Of a stretch of 64,000 bases of DNA, positions 46,841 to 55,688 are shown piece by piece. The stretch lies in contig CAMAUY010000003.1 in assembly GCA_945861565.1 (NCBI GenBank), positions 28,889 to 92,888 of the forward strand, in the 5' to 3' direction. How positions within the stretch are numbered: the first letter of the stretch is position 1; the number at the start of each line of letters is the position of its first letter. Under the pieces are notes generated by a model. It ran no database searches. It worked only from the letters and a program-made list of their open reading frames with translations, and was not told where the DNA came from. Made by a program: the position numbers and the translations under genes. This stretch comes from Akkermansia muciniphila (GTDB taxonomy: Bacteria; Verrucomicrobiota; Verrucomicrobiia; Limisphaerales; UBA9464).

Positions 46841-47644
46841 ATGCATACACGTCTGGAGAAGCAATCGATCCTGTGGGCGGTCCCTGCAGAGACCTCGGAT
46901 ATTCGGGAGGGGATTCGGCCCATTCCACGGATCCACCGGATGGCTCGGCCGGGCTTTACTCTGATCGAGCTGCTGGTGGTCATTGCCATCATCGCAATTT
47001 TGGCCAGCATGTTGTTGCCGGCGTTGGGACTTGCCAAGGAGCGGGCGAAACGCACTCAGTGCCTGAACAACATTCGACAACAAGGCCTGGGACTCACCCT
47101 TTATGCGGGTGAACACAGCGACCTTTTACCGATCCGATCCGCCTTTGCCTACGCGCTTTCTCCCGACGGCAAGCAGCCGAAAACGGACGCGCAAGCCGTC
47201 GAGTATCTTGAGGGATTGGGGAAACTGTATCCTAACTATATCAAGGAGACCCGGGTTTTCTATTGTCCTTCATGCCGATGGGAGAATTTAAGCTATGACG
47301 GGCCGTACGGGTGGAAGAAGAACTTTCCCCTGCACACCACCGGGGGTGATAACGGCATCAATAACTCCTATGTCTACCTGTTCACGAGCAACCCGCTAAA
47401 GCCGAGTCGCGTGTCTGAAATTGGGCAGGGAGCCCTCACCACCGATTTTTATTTCCTGGGCGCCGGCGATGTCATCCACAAGACCGGATACAATGTTTCC
47501 TATGCCGATGGGCATGGTGCCTGGTACGCGGACGGGCAGCGCCAAATCGCCCGGTCGAACGGCGGCGTTGGTTCGAATGACCCGATCAACCGGGATTGGT
47601 GGGAGCATTTTTCGAGGAATATCCCGCCCAAAACGAAACTCTAG
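46841..47644 (+). CDS. Type II secretion-like pseudopilin
   Basis: A 267-residue pseudopilin with [27 protein letters not shown] followed by [20 protein letters not shown], very similar to the other pseudopilin in this window. An in-frame ATG at 46940 would give a five-residue leader (MARPG), so it may be the true start. The C-terminal part has a CPSC motif (residues near 142-145) and a DG-H element ([13 protein letters not shown]). It lies between a propeller gene and a small anchored protein on the same strand. Confidence 0.85.
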   Translation: MHTRLEKQSILWAVPAETSDIREGIRPIPRIHRMARPGFTLIELLVVIAIIAILASMLLPALGLAKERAKRTQCLNNIRQQGLGLTLYAGEHSDLLPIRSAFAYALSPDGKQPKTDAQAVEYLEGLGKLYPNYIKETRVFYCPSCRWENLSYDGPYGWKKNFPLHTTGGDNGINNSYVYLFTSNPLKPSRVSEIGQGALTTDFYFLGAGDVIHKTGYNVSYADGHGAWYADGQRQIARSNGGVGSNDPINRDWWEHFSRNIPPKTKL

Positions 47645-47665
47645 TACCGAGCCGAGCCTAACGTC

Positions 47666-48166
47666 ATGGATTTTTTAAATCGCTGGCCCAAGACGACCGG
47701 CTTGATTGCCGCCGGAGCGTCGATTCTCGCGGTTGGCTTTTTGATTATCCACTCCATCCGCAGCAATCAGAGACCCAAGGGAGATCTTTGGTTTTACGAC
47801 GTGAAGGCCAAGCGCTTGTTTCCCGCCTCCGACCTAAGCGTGCCTCCGATCGATACTCCTTCCGGTTCCCGGACGGGTGTCCGTGCCCAGGTATTCAGTT
47901 GCGGAGATTGCTCGGAATCGAGTCGTTTCATCGCCTACCTGGAAATGCTCACTCCCGACGGCAAGCGGGCTGTGGAGGCACAGATGAAGAACAATGGAAG
48001 CCGGACCGGCATCGGGTTCGCCCTGGAGAAATTACCCTATGCCGTCCTGGTCCGATCCCCAGAAGATGACGCCTGGTATCCCCAATCCAGTCCGGAAGGA
48101 CAGACTGTAGTGCAAGCGGGCAGACTGAAAGGCGGATGCCCTCATCCCCGGCCATGCGTGCCCTGA
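47666..48166 (+). CDS. Membrane-anchored small protein with CGDC motif
   Basis: A 166-residue protein with one N-terminal TM (GLIAAGASILAVGFLII) and a soluble domain: GDLWFYDVKAKRLFPASD, then FSCGDCSESSRFIAYLEML. The Cys-x-x-Cys in a beta-strand context may bind a metal or be a redox site; the pattern recurs in PVC hypothetical proteins. The start is 21 bp after the pseudopilin stop, so it may be co-transcribed with it. Function is unknown. Confidence 0.65.
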   Translation: MDFLNRWPKTTGLIAAGASILAVGFLIIHSIRSNQRPKGDLWFYDVKAKRLFPASDLSVPPIDTPSGSRTGVRAQVFSCGDCSESSRFIAYLEMLTPDGKRAVEAQMKNNGSRTGIGFALEKLPYAVLVRSPEDDAWYPQSSPEGQTVVQAGRLKGGCPHPRPCVP

Positions 48167-48284
48167 TTCCCCGGGGCCAAAGCCTCCGGTATTGGCCAGT
48201 CGGGCTAATACCGTCAATTCCAATCCCTCCGAATTACCAGCTGCACCCGCGTGGATGAATGTTACTCGAAGGACTGTACCCCAC

Positions 48285-50630
48285 ATGCCACTCCAACTTG
48301 TCACCGAACTTACCGACACCGACCGCCGATTGTTGGATCGCGCCACCGAGGGCTTTCTGCCCCAGCGCGTCTATGACATCCATTCACACCTCTATCATAC
48401 GCGCCACTTCGCCCAAGGAACCTTGCCGGCGTTTCTCGATGCCGACCGCGGTTATGGCTTGCGCGATTTTAAGGAGGCGATGGCGCGCTGGATGCCGGGA
48501 CGCGACGTCGAAGGATTGTTCTTTGGCTATCCGTGGCGGGGTAATGACCGCGCGGGAGAGAATGCCTGGCTACAGGAACAGATCGCACCGACGGTCGCAT
48601 CGACCCATTCCCGGGCTCTGGCGCTCGTCGCCCCCCAGGATGATCCATCCGGGGTTCGGCGGTTGCTGGAAAACGGCGTTTTCATCGGCATTAAGCCCTA
48701 CCGCGTCTACGCCGACGTGCCGGACACGAACGAGGCCACCATCGAGTCCTTTGCTCCGGAATGGATGTGGGAACTGTGCCACGACCATGAGGGCGTGCTC
48801 ATGCTGCACATCATGCGGTCCGGCGGCATTACCGATCCGGACAATGTTGACAGCATCCGCCGACTTTGCCGTCGTTATCCACGCTGTCGACTGGTCCTGG
48901 CACATGTGGCGCGTTCGTTCAACTACCGTCATGCCCGCGAGGGCCTGCACGTTCTGGCGGATATCGACAACGTCGTGGTGGACACTTCCGCTGTGACACA
49001 CACCGGCGCTTTTCGTGCAGCATTGGAGATTCTGGGCCCGCGGCGCGTTCTCTGGGGGAGCGATTATATGGTCAGCGAGCTGCGCGGCACCTGCGGCACT
49101 CAGGGCGATGGCTTTACCTGGATTTATTCCGAAGACGCATCGGCGAAGGACCTCACCGTTTTTGGCCATTACACCCTCGTCGGCATCGAGTCGCTCCTGT
49201 GCTTGCGCGAAGCCTGCGAAGACACCGGGATGAACCCTGCGGATCTGCAGGATATCTTTCATGACAACGCCTTGCGCCTGCTGGCACCACATCTGCGCAG
49301 CGACGGACTCCGACCGAGTCTCCACGGTCCTGAACTGTGGTCACAGGCCAAAGCGAAAATTTCCTGCGGCACGGGCTTGCTCTCAAAGCGTGCGCATCTC
49401 TTTGATCCGGTCACCTGGCCCTCCTACTACTCACGCTGCAAAGGAACGGACATCTGGGACCTCGACGATCATCGCTACACCGACTTCACCGGCGGGGTGG
49501 GGGCCATTCTGCTTGGCCATGGCGATGAAGCCGTAAACGCTGCCGTAAAGCGCCGAGTGGACCTTGGCAGTTACTGCACGCTCGTCTCGCCCGACGAGGT
49601 AACGCTCGCCGATGTCCTGCTCGATCTGCATCCATGGGCACAGAAGGTGCGCTATGCACGCGGTGGCGGCGAAGCGCTTGCCCTGGCGGTGCGCATCGCC
49701 CGCGCGGCGACGGGCAAGAGTGGCATCGCCTTATGCGGCTATCATGGCTGGAGTGATTGGTATCTCGCGGCCAACCTCAACGAATGCGATGCGCTCGACG
49801 GACATCTGCTGCCGGGACTTGAGCCGCTGGGTGTGCCACGGGAACTCCGAGGAACGGCGGTTCCATTTCGTTACAACGATCCCGTCGCGTTCCAAGCAGC
49901 GCTCGACACTCTCGGCAACAATCTTGCCGCTGTGGTTATGGAACCGATGCGTTCAGAACTGCCCCGTGACGGTTTTTTGCAAAACGTGGCCGCATCCTGC
50001 CGTGCCGCTGGCGCGGTTTATATTGTGGACGAAGTCACCAGTGGCTGGCGCTTCGGTTTTCCGGGCGCCTGCCCGAAGCTCGGCATTCAGCCCGACCTGG
50101 CGGTGTATGCGAAGGCGATGAGCAATGGCATCCCCTGTGGCGCAATCATCGGCACGGAAGCGGTGATGGCGGGTGCGAATCGGAGCTTTATCTCGAGCAG
50201 CTACTGGACCGACGGCATCGGCCCGGCGGCTGCGCTGGCCTGCATCCGTAAGATGCAAACGCACGGCGTGCAGCAGCATGTGTGGCAACTCGGCGAACGC
50301 CTGCAGCAGGGCCTGCGCGCGGTGGCTTCCCGTCACCCGAGCTTAGGCATCAAAGTCGGCGGGCAACCTTGCGCGCCCTCCCTGGCGTTCGGACTCGGAG
50401 ACGACAATGCCGCCGCGAAGGCACTGATGATTCGCGGCATGTTAAACCAAAACTTTCTTTTCAGCGGCCAACTTTACGTCATGTGGCCGCACCACGAGCA
50501 GGGGATGGCCGACTTGCTCTCCTCCCTCGATGAAGTCCTCAAAAATCTCGACGAATTGCACCAGCACGGCCAGCTTCGTGAGGTGGCAGGGCCGGCGGTG
50601 GTCGCGACCGGTTTCGCCCGATTAGCCTGA
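48285..50630 (+). CDS. Fused amidohydrolase - class III aminotransferase
   Basis: A 781-residue fusion. Residues about 15-345 are an amidohydrolase-2-type TIM barrel: metal motif DIHSHLYH, then MLHIMRSGG, LVLAHVARSF and WGSDYMVSE with the conserved Asp. Residues about 370-770 are a class III PLP aminotransferase of the glutamate-1-semialdehyde aminomutase group: YARGGGEALALAVRIAR, CGYHGWSDWY, IVDEVTSGWRFGF, and the PLP lysine Lys610 in YAKAMSNG. Start at 48285 is preceded by GAAGG; an ATG at 48255 is possible. A barrel hydrolase fused to an aminotransferase suggests consecutive deacylation (or decarboxylation) and deamination of one metabolite. It lies upstream of a symporter and faces aldolase genes. 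Confidence 0.85.
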   Translation: MPLQLVTELTDTDRRLLDRATEGFLPQRVYDIHSHLYHTRHFAQGTLPAFLDADRGYGLRDFKEAMARWMPGRDVEGLFFGYPWRGNDRAGENAWLQEQIAPTVASTHSRALALVAPQDDPSGVRRLLENGVFIGIKPYRVYADVPDTNEATIESFAPEWMWELCHDHEGVLMLHIMRSGGITDPDNVDSIRRLCRRYPRCRLVLAHVARSFNYRHAREGLHVLADIDNVVVDTSAVTHTGAFRAALEILGPRRVLWGSDYMVSELRGTCGTQGDGFTWIYSEDASAKDLTVFGHYTLVGIESLLCLREACEDTGMNPADLQDIFHDNALRLLAPHLRSDGLRPSLHGPELWSQAKAKISCGTGLLSKRAHLFDPVTWPSYYSRCKGTDIWDLDDHRYTDFTGGVGAILLGHGDEAVNAAVKRRVDLGSYCTLVSPDEVTLADVLLDLHPWAQKVRYARGGGEALALAVRIARAATGKSGIALCGYHGWSDWYLAANLNECDALDGHLLPGLEPLGVPRELRGTAVPFRYNDPVAFQAALDTLGNNLAAVVMEPMRSELPRDGFLQNVAASCRAAGAVYIVDEVTSGWRFGFPGACPKLGIQPDLAVYAKAMSNGIPCGAIIGTEAVMAGANRSFISSSYWTDGIGPAAALACIRKMQTHGVQQHVWQLGERLQQGLRAVASRHPSLGIKVGGQPCAPSLAFGLGDDNAAAKALMIRGMLNQNFLFSGQLYVMWPHHEQGMADLLSSLDEVLKNLDELHQHGQLREVAGPAVVATGFARLA

Positions 50631-50765
50631 ATTATTGCGGATCATGACTTACTGCCGATCCAGGCTGCCACGATATGAATCCCGTCCCACCGCAAACCGG
50701 TCGATCCTGCGGAGCCCAGTTCGCATAGCCGTAATGGGAGATTTCCACGCACGGGAGCTTTTTGC

Positions 50766-52283
50766 ATGAGACTTTTAGATTGGCTGGTCATTGCGGGCTA
50801 CGCGATCAGCATGTTGGGGATCGGGCGCTATTTTGCCTTACGAAACAAGACGCTCGATGACTACCTTCTGGGCGGCCGGCGCATGAGCCCGTTCGCGGTG
50901 GGGTTGTCTCTTTTTGCGACCCTGACCAGCGCGCTCTCCTACCTTGCTGTGCCCGGCGAGATGATTAAACACGGGCCCATGCAGCTCTCGCAGTTTGTGG
51001 GATTCCCGTTGATCGGCCTCGTCGTGGGCTGGGGAATGATCCCCTTCATCATGCGCCAGCAGGGGACCAGTGCCTATCAGATGCTGGAACAACGCTTCGG
51101 CCTGAGTGTGCGATTGATGGGCGCGACGATGTTTCTGACGATGCGCATGGCCTGGATGGCGACGATATTATACGCGACTTCGGACAAGGTTCTGGCACCG
51201 ATGCTCAACCTGGGTCCTCAGGGAACGATTCTAGCCAGTATCTTGATGTGTGTCATTACCCTGATCTACACGGCGGAAGGGGGTATGCGGGCGGTCGTGA
51301 TCACCGATGCCGTCCAATCCTTGATCATGCTCGGCGGCGCTGCGGCCGTCATCGTGATTATCACGGTGAATCTCGGCGGTGTCTCGGCCTGGTGGCCGCA
51401 CCAATGGGCCGCGCAGTGGGACGAGCCGCGCTTCGGTTTTGACTCCACGACACGGATAACCTTTCTCGGGATGATCACCTCCGCCTTCGCCTGGTATGTC
51501 TGCACCTGCGGTTCGGATCAAATGGCAATTCAACGTTGGCTCTCCACCCGCGACGCCCCCGCCGCCCGCCGGTCACTCTTCACCACGCTCGGTGCGGAAA
51601 TGCTCGTGGGCATTCTTTTGGGAATGGTCGGACTTGCGGTGGTGGGCTATTTCACGGCCCATCCCGAACAGTTCACGGAATCCGCCAGCCTCATCACTGG
51701 GGCGGACAGGCTTTTCCCCCACTTCGTCATGGTGGGCCTGCCCGCTGGTATGACTGGAGTGATCATCGCCGCTGTGCTGTCAGCCGCCATGTCCAGCTTG
51801 GCGTCCGGCATGAACTCGTCGTCCTTAGTGCTCACGGAGGATTTCGTGGTTCGTTTCCGATCAAAGCCGCTAACGGATGCCGGTCGGATGCGGGTCGTGC
51901 GCTGGATTTCCGTTGCCATTGGCATCATCGTGATCCTGATCAGCCTGCTGGTGAGCCGGATTGAGGGGAATCTGCTCGATATTTGCTACCGTGCTGTGAA
52001 CCTGCTGACTGCGCCGTTATTCGTACTTTTTTTTATGGCGATGTTCGTCCGCTGGGCCACGACCTTCGGCGCGCTGACCGCCGCCGTGACCGCTGTCGCA
52101 ACCGCGGTGCGAATCGCGTATGCCGAACCCCTGGGTCTTCGCCCCATCAGCATGATGTGGATCATGCCGGGATCGTTCGTCGTGGGCGTCTTCTGCGGCA
52201 GTCTGGCGAGCCTAATGCTCATTCCGTGGCGACCAAAACACAGCGCGCCGGCGATGCCACAGGACGCCGGGAAGCCATTGTAA
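50766..52283 (+). CDS. Sodium:solute symporter (SSS family)
   Basis: A 505-residue inner-membrane transporter with about 13 TM segments. SSS signatures include LDDYLLGGRRMSPFAVGLSLFATLTSALSYL and YTAEGGMRAVVITDAVQ, with GSDQMAIQRWLS in the middle. Members import sugars, amino acids, sialic acid or carboxylates with Na+. It follows the fused enzyme by 135 bp on the same strand, which suggests it imports that enzyme's substrate or precursor. Specificity cannot be read from sequence. Confidence 0.92.
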   Translation: MRLLDWLVIAGYAISMLGIGRYFALRNKTLDDYLLGGRRMSPFAVGLSLFATLTSALSYLAVPGEMIKHGPMQLSQFVGFPLIGLVVGWGMIPFIMRQQGTSAYQMLEQRFGLSVRLMGATMFLTMRMAWMATILYATSDKVLAPMLNLGPQGTILASILMCVITLIYTAEGGMRAVVITDAVQSLIMLGGAAAVIVIITVNLGGVSAWWPHQWAAQWDEPRFGFDSTTRITFLGMITSAFAWYVCTCGSDQMAIQRWLSTRDAPAARRSLFTTLGAEMLVGILLGMVGLAVVGYFTAHPEQFTESASLITGADRLFPHFVMVGLPAGMTGVIIAAVLSAAMSSLASGMNSSSLVLTEDFVVRFRSKPLTDAGRMRVVRWISVAIGIIVILISLLVSRIEGNLLDICYRAVNLLTAPLFVLFFMAMFVRWATTFGALTAAVTAVATAVRIAYAEPLGLRPISMMWIMPGSFVVGVFCGSLASLMLIPWRPKHSAPAMPQDAGKPL

Positions 52284-52327
52284 TCAAAACCCCATTCAAA
52301 GGGCCGCCGGGGACACCTACCCCACGG

Positions 52328-53158
52328 CTACTTCGCGGAATATCCACCATCCACGGGCAGGTTCACGCCGGTGATGTAACGGGAAGCGTTGCTTAAGAGA
52401 AAGACCACCGCACCGCCGAGATCTTCGTCATTAGCCATGCGGTTGAGCATGGTGTGCTCGGCGTAGCGTCGCACGAAGAGTTCAGGTTGGTTATTGTAGA
52501 AGCCGCCGGGCGCAAGACAGTTCACGCGCACGCTCTGCGGGCCGTAGAGGGCCGCATAAAATCGAGTGAGATTCGCCATACCGCCCTTGTGGAAGAAGTA
52601 GTCGGGTGGCACGTCACCCATGGGGGTGCCCGCATACAGCTCATAGCTCGGGCCAATCAGGCCCTGAATGCTCCCGATGTTGACAATACTACCGCGCCCC
52701 GCGTCGGCCATCGCACTGCCGAAAACACGGTGCATGAGCATCACTCCCGTAGCATTGACGCGCATCGACTCGTCCCACTGCGCCACCGTGCCGTCCGCAC
52801 CTTTCATCGGGCGCAGTACGGAATTGTTCACAAGCCCATGCAGGACACCGAATCGTTCCGTGATGCGGGCTCGCAACGATAAAATGGACGCCTCATCCCC
52901 CTGATCAAAACTCTCCGCAAAGACGCGATGGCCTAGGTTGGTTTCCGCATCGGCGACAGTTTGCAACGTGCCAAGATTCCGCGATGCGATGATGAGCGTG
53001 GCTCCGGCCTGCGCGAGTGCCGAGGCGAGCCCGCGGCCGAACAGGCCCGCCGCTCCCGTGAGGAGAACGATATGATCGTTGAGGGAGAAGGAGGGAAGAA
53101 TCAAGGGGGGGTTGGTTGGCGATTTTGAATTGGATAATCCGGCCCGGCCCGATTTCAC
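52328..53158 (-). CDS. SDR-family oxidoreductase
   Basis: A 276-residue classical SDR. The NAD(P) motif is TGAAGLFGRGLA, the VNNSVL segment follows strand 4, and the catalytic Ser is in NIGSIQG. The Tyr-Lys pair appears as YFFHKGG, with an insertion between Ser and Tyr that lengthens the active-site loop (residues containing PSYELYAGTPMGDVPPD). The C-terminus VNLPVDGGYSAK is family-typical. It starts 3 bp after the HpcH/HpaI aldolase stop, so both act in the same pathway, probably oxidising or reducing an acyclic sugar acid. Confidence 0.9.
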   Translation of the reverse strand: MKSGRAGLSNSKSPTNPPLILPSFSLNDHIVLLTGAAGLFGRGLASALAQAGATLIIASRNLGTLQTVADAETNLGHRVFAESFDQGDEASILSLRARITERFGVLHGLVNNSVLRPMKGADGTVAQWDESMRVNATGVMLMHRVFGSAMADAGRGSIVNIGSIQGLIGPSYELYAGTPMGDVPPDYFFHKGGMANLTRFYAALYGPQSVRVNCLAPGGFYNNQPELFVRRYAEHTMLNRMANDEDLGGAVVFLLSNASRYITGVNLPVDGGYSAK

Positions 53159-53161
53159 AGA

Positions 53162-53977
53162 CTAACTACGGGGTGACGCATAGATCGAACTCGCCCGGGC
53201 CCGGGTGTCATCACCCGCAAAGTCGCTAATCAATTTGCGGAAGGCGTTCCCGAGTTCGAGCACATCCGCACCGAGCGTAAAAACTCGGGTCCCTTCGGCG
53301 ATGAGTTGATCTTTCTGCCCAAAGAGAGACGCCACGGCGACGAACTTCCCGTGCTTGACCGCCGCGGCGTGGACGCGCTTTCGTGCCGCCACAACATCAG
53401 GGTGGGTGACTTGGCCGAGTCTGCCGATGCGATGGCTAAAGTCACCGGCGCCGAACAGCAGCAGGTCAAAGCCGGGAACCGCCGCGATCTCTTCGACGTT
53501 TTCGAGCGCCTCGGGAGACTCGATCTGGAGGATGACGAATTTCTCGGTGTTGCAGTGGGAGACGTAGTCACTCAACGATACTTGGCAGAAAAAGCCGTCC
53601 ATATTTCCGGAATCGAGCGGCTTTTTGCCGACCGGGTGACAGCGCACCATCTCGACGACGTTGCGAGCCTCGTTCGCGCTGGTGATATGCGGCACCATGA
53701 TTCCGGTCGCATCACACTCGAAAGGCTTCACGTAGTCGCTGTAGCTTCCCTTGCTCACGCGCACGATGGTGTCCATGTCGTAAAGCTTTGCCGCGCGGAT
53801 CTGATGCTCGAGATTGAGCCAGTCATTGGGCACATGCTCATTGCACAGCCACACGGCCGAGGCTCCGGCAAGTCCGGCCAACTCAACAACGCGCGGGTCG
53901 ATGAGGTTCATCTTGAGGACGGTTGAGTTTTGTCCCGCGCGCAATTCGCGAAGGATTCGGGAGGGGCGAAGTTTCAT
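53162..53977 (-). CDS. HpcH/HpaI family aldolase
   Basis: A 271-residue class II pyruvate-type aldolase (4-hydroxy-2-oxoacid aldolase family). Metal ligands are Glu in FVILQIESPEALEN and Asp in LLFGAGDFS, and the pattern DATGIMVPHITSANEAR is typical. The family cleaves 2-keto-3-deoxy acids to pyruvate and an aldehyde. The start at 53977 yields MKLRPSRILRELRAG, the usual opening; the frame runs 30 codons further upstream. A downstream SDR and an upstream operon with another lyase suggest a sugar-acid pathway. Confidence 0.9.
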   Translation of the reverse strand: MKLRPSRILRELRAGQNSTVLKMNLIDPRVVELAGLAGASAVWLCNEHVPNDWLNLEHQIRAAKLYDMDTIVRVSKGSYSDYVKPFECDATGIMVPHITSANEARNVVEMVRCHPVGKKPLDSGNMDGFFCQVSLSDYVSHCNTEKFVILQIESPEALENVEEIAAVPGFDLLLFGAGDFSHRIGRLGQVTHPDVVAARKRVHAAAVKHGKFVAVASLFGQKDQLIAEGTRVFTLGADVLELGNAFRKLISDFAGDDTRARASSIYASPRS

Positions 53978-54218
53978 GGATTCGAGGAGAGTGAGACGGG
54001 AGAGTAAGGTAAAATCGTGAGAAAACTTGCAATGAGAATAACCGTGCGATCTGAAAATGGATTCCATGCCCTCACAAATGGCGCAGGAAAGAGCAAATGA
54101 CCGGTTCCTTGATCTGCATGCAAGCTAGGTCCGTGCCGGTGAGGTGTGGGCATCCCGGATCTGGAGGAAAGTGGCGTTCGGGATCGCCTTGCTAAGGAGC
54201 CATTCCTAATTGAAAGCC

Positions 54219-55688
54219 TCACGCAAGAATGGACTCGATGACCTTGCCGTGAACGTCTGTCAGGCGCCGTTTGACGCCATTGTGGTAAAATGTCAGCGTC
54301 TCGTGATTGATCCCCAACAAGTGCAGGATCGTTGCGTGAAAATCGGGAATGGTCACCTTGTTCTCCGCTACAAAATACCCCACGTCATCCGTGACTCCGT
54401 GCCGATATCCCTTCTTCACACCGGCACCCGCCAGGAAACACGTAAATGCCGTCGGGTGATGATCCCGCCCGGGCGAACCGATCCCCTGCGTGGCCGGTCC
54501 GCGTCCGAATTCTGTCGCCCAGACGAACAGGGTGTCGTCGAACAGGCCGCGCTGCTTGAGATCGTGGATCAACGCCGCGACGGGGCGGTCCATGGTGGCC
54601 GCCTGCGTATCATGGTTTTCCTTCAAGTTTTCATGCCCATCCCAATTAATGCGGGGACTGCCGAACGAACCGCCATTAAAAATCTGCACGAACCGCACCC
54701 CCCGCTCGATCAGTCGTCGCGCCATCAGGCAGTTCCGCGCAAACCCCTTGTTCGTCGGATCGTTTAATCCGTAGAGCTGCTTGGCCTCCTCCGATTCGTT
54801 GTCAAGATTCGTTGCCTCCGGGATGCTGACCTGCATGCGGGCGGCGAGTTCATAAGAGCGCAAACGCGCGGCAAAACTGTTGTCGCCCGGATGTTCGTCG
54901 GCAAATTCGCGATTCATCGCACTCAGCAGGCGCATATCCGCCGCGCGGTCGCCGGGCGGGATGTTGGCCGGCGTGTTCAAATCGACAATGGCTTCGCGGG
55001 AATTCGTGCGAAAAGGAACTCCCTGATGGTTGGCCGGAAGGAATCCCGAGGTCCAGTTGATCGAACCGCCGGCGATCATTCCGCGGGGATCCGGCAGGAC
55101 GACAAAGGCGGGAAGGTTCTCATTCTCGGTTCCCAACCCGTAGCTTAGCCAGGCGCCCGCGCTCGGAAATCCATTCAGAGTGAACCCACTGTTCATTTGG
55201 AAGGTCGCCGGCGTGTGGTTATTGCTCTTGGCGAACATGGAATGGATGAAACAGAGATCATCCACGCATCCCGCCAGATGGGGCAACAGGCTACTCACCC
55301 AGGCGCCAGATTGGCCGTGCTGACGGAAGTCATAGACGCTCTTCATCACCTTGCCCGGTTGTCCAAAAAAACCGAGATTCTCACCCTTGTTATCGAGGGT
55401 CTTGCCGTGCAAACGCTCCAACTCCGGTTTGTAATCGAACGTATCCAGATGGCTGACTCCACCACAGCAAAAGATTTGCACCACGCGCTTCGCTCTCGGC
55501 GCAAACACGGGAGCTTGGGACCGGCCACCCTCCGCCGCCGAGGCCCCCCGGGCTTGATCCCGATTGAGGAGCCAGGCCAGCGCGATCCCGCCGATTCCGC
55601 CGGCCGAATTCCAGAGGAAATGCCGGCGCGGCAGCAACGGTGGCGTTCTCGTCACAGAACCGGGCGAATGGATCGGATTATCGGACAT
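54219..55688 (-). CDS. DUF1501 protein, pair C
   Basis: A 489-residue DUF1501 protein with a Tat-like signal (PRRHFLWNSAGGIGGIALAW). Seen are QIFCCGGVSHLDTFDYKP, GAWLSYGLGTENENLPAF, LMARRLIERGVRFVQIFNGG and VWATEFGRGPATQG. Here the FGR-TP motif of the other copies is FGRGP. It overlaps the upstream DUF1549/1553 gene by 11 bp, showing the pair is cotranslated. It is the last gene of a four-gene operon with two metabolic enzymes. Confidence 0.9.
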   Translation of the reverse strand: MSDNPIHSPGSVTRTPPLLPRRHFLWNSAGGIGGIALAWLLNRDQARGASAAEGGRSQAPVFAPRAKRVVQIFCCGGVSHLDTFDYKPELERLHGKTLDNKGENLGFFGQPGKVMKSVYDFRQHGQSGAWVSSLLPHLAGCVDDLCFIHSMFAKSNNHTPATFQMNSGFTLNGFPSAGAWLSYGLGTENENLPAFVVLPDPRGMIAGGSINWTSGFLPANHQGVPFRTNSREAIVDLNTPANIPPGDRAADMRLLSAMNREFADEHPGDNSFAARLRSYELAARMQVSIPEATNLDNESEEAKQLYGLNDPTNKGFARNCLMARRLIERGVRFVQIFNGGSFGSPRINWDGHENLKENHDTQAATMDRPVAALIHDLKQRGLFDDTLFVWATEFGRGPATQGIGSPGRDHHPTAFTCFLAGAGVKKGYRHGVTDDVGYFVAENKVTIPDFHATILHLLGINHETLTFYHNGVKRRLTDVHGKVIESILA

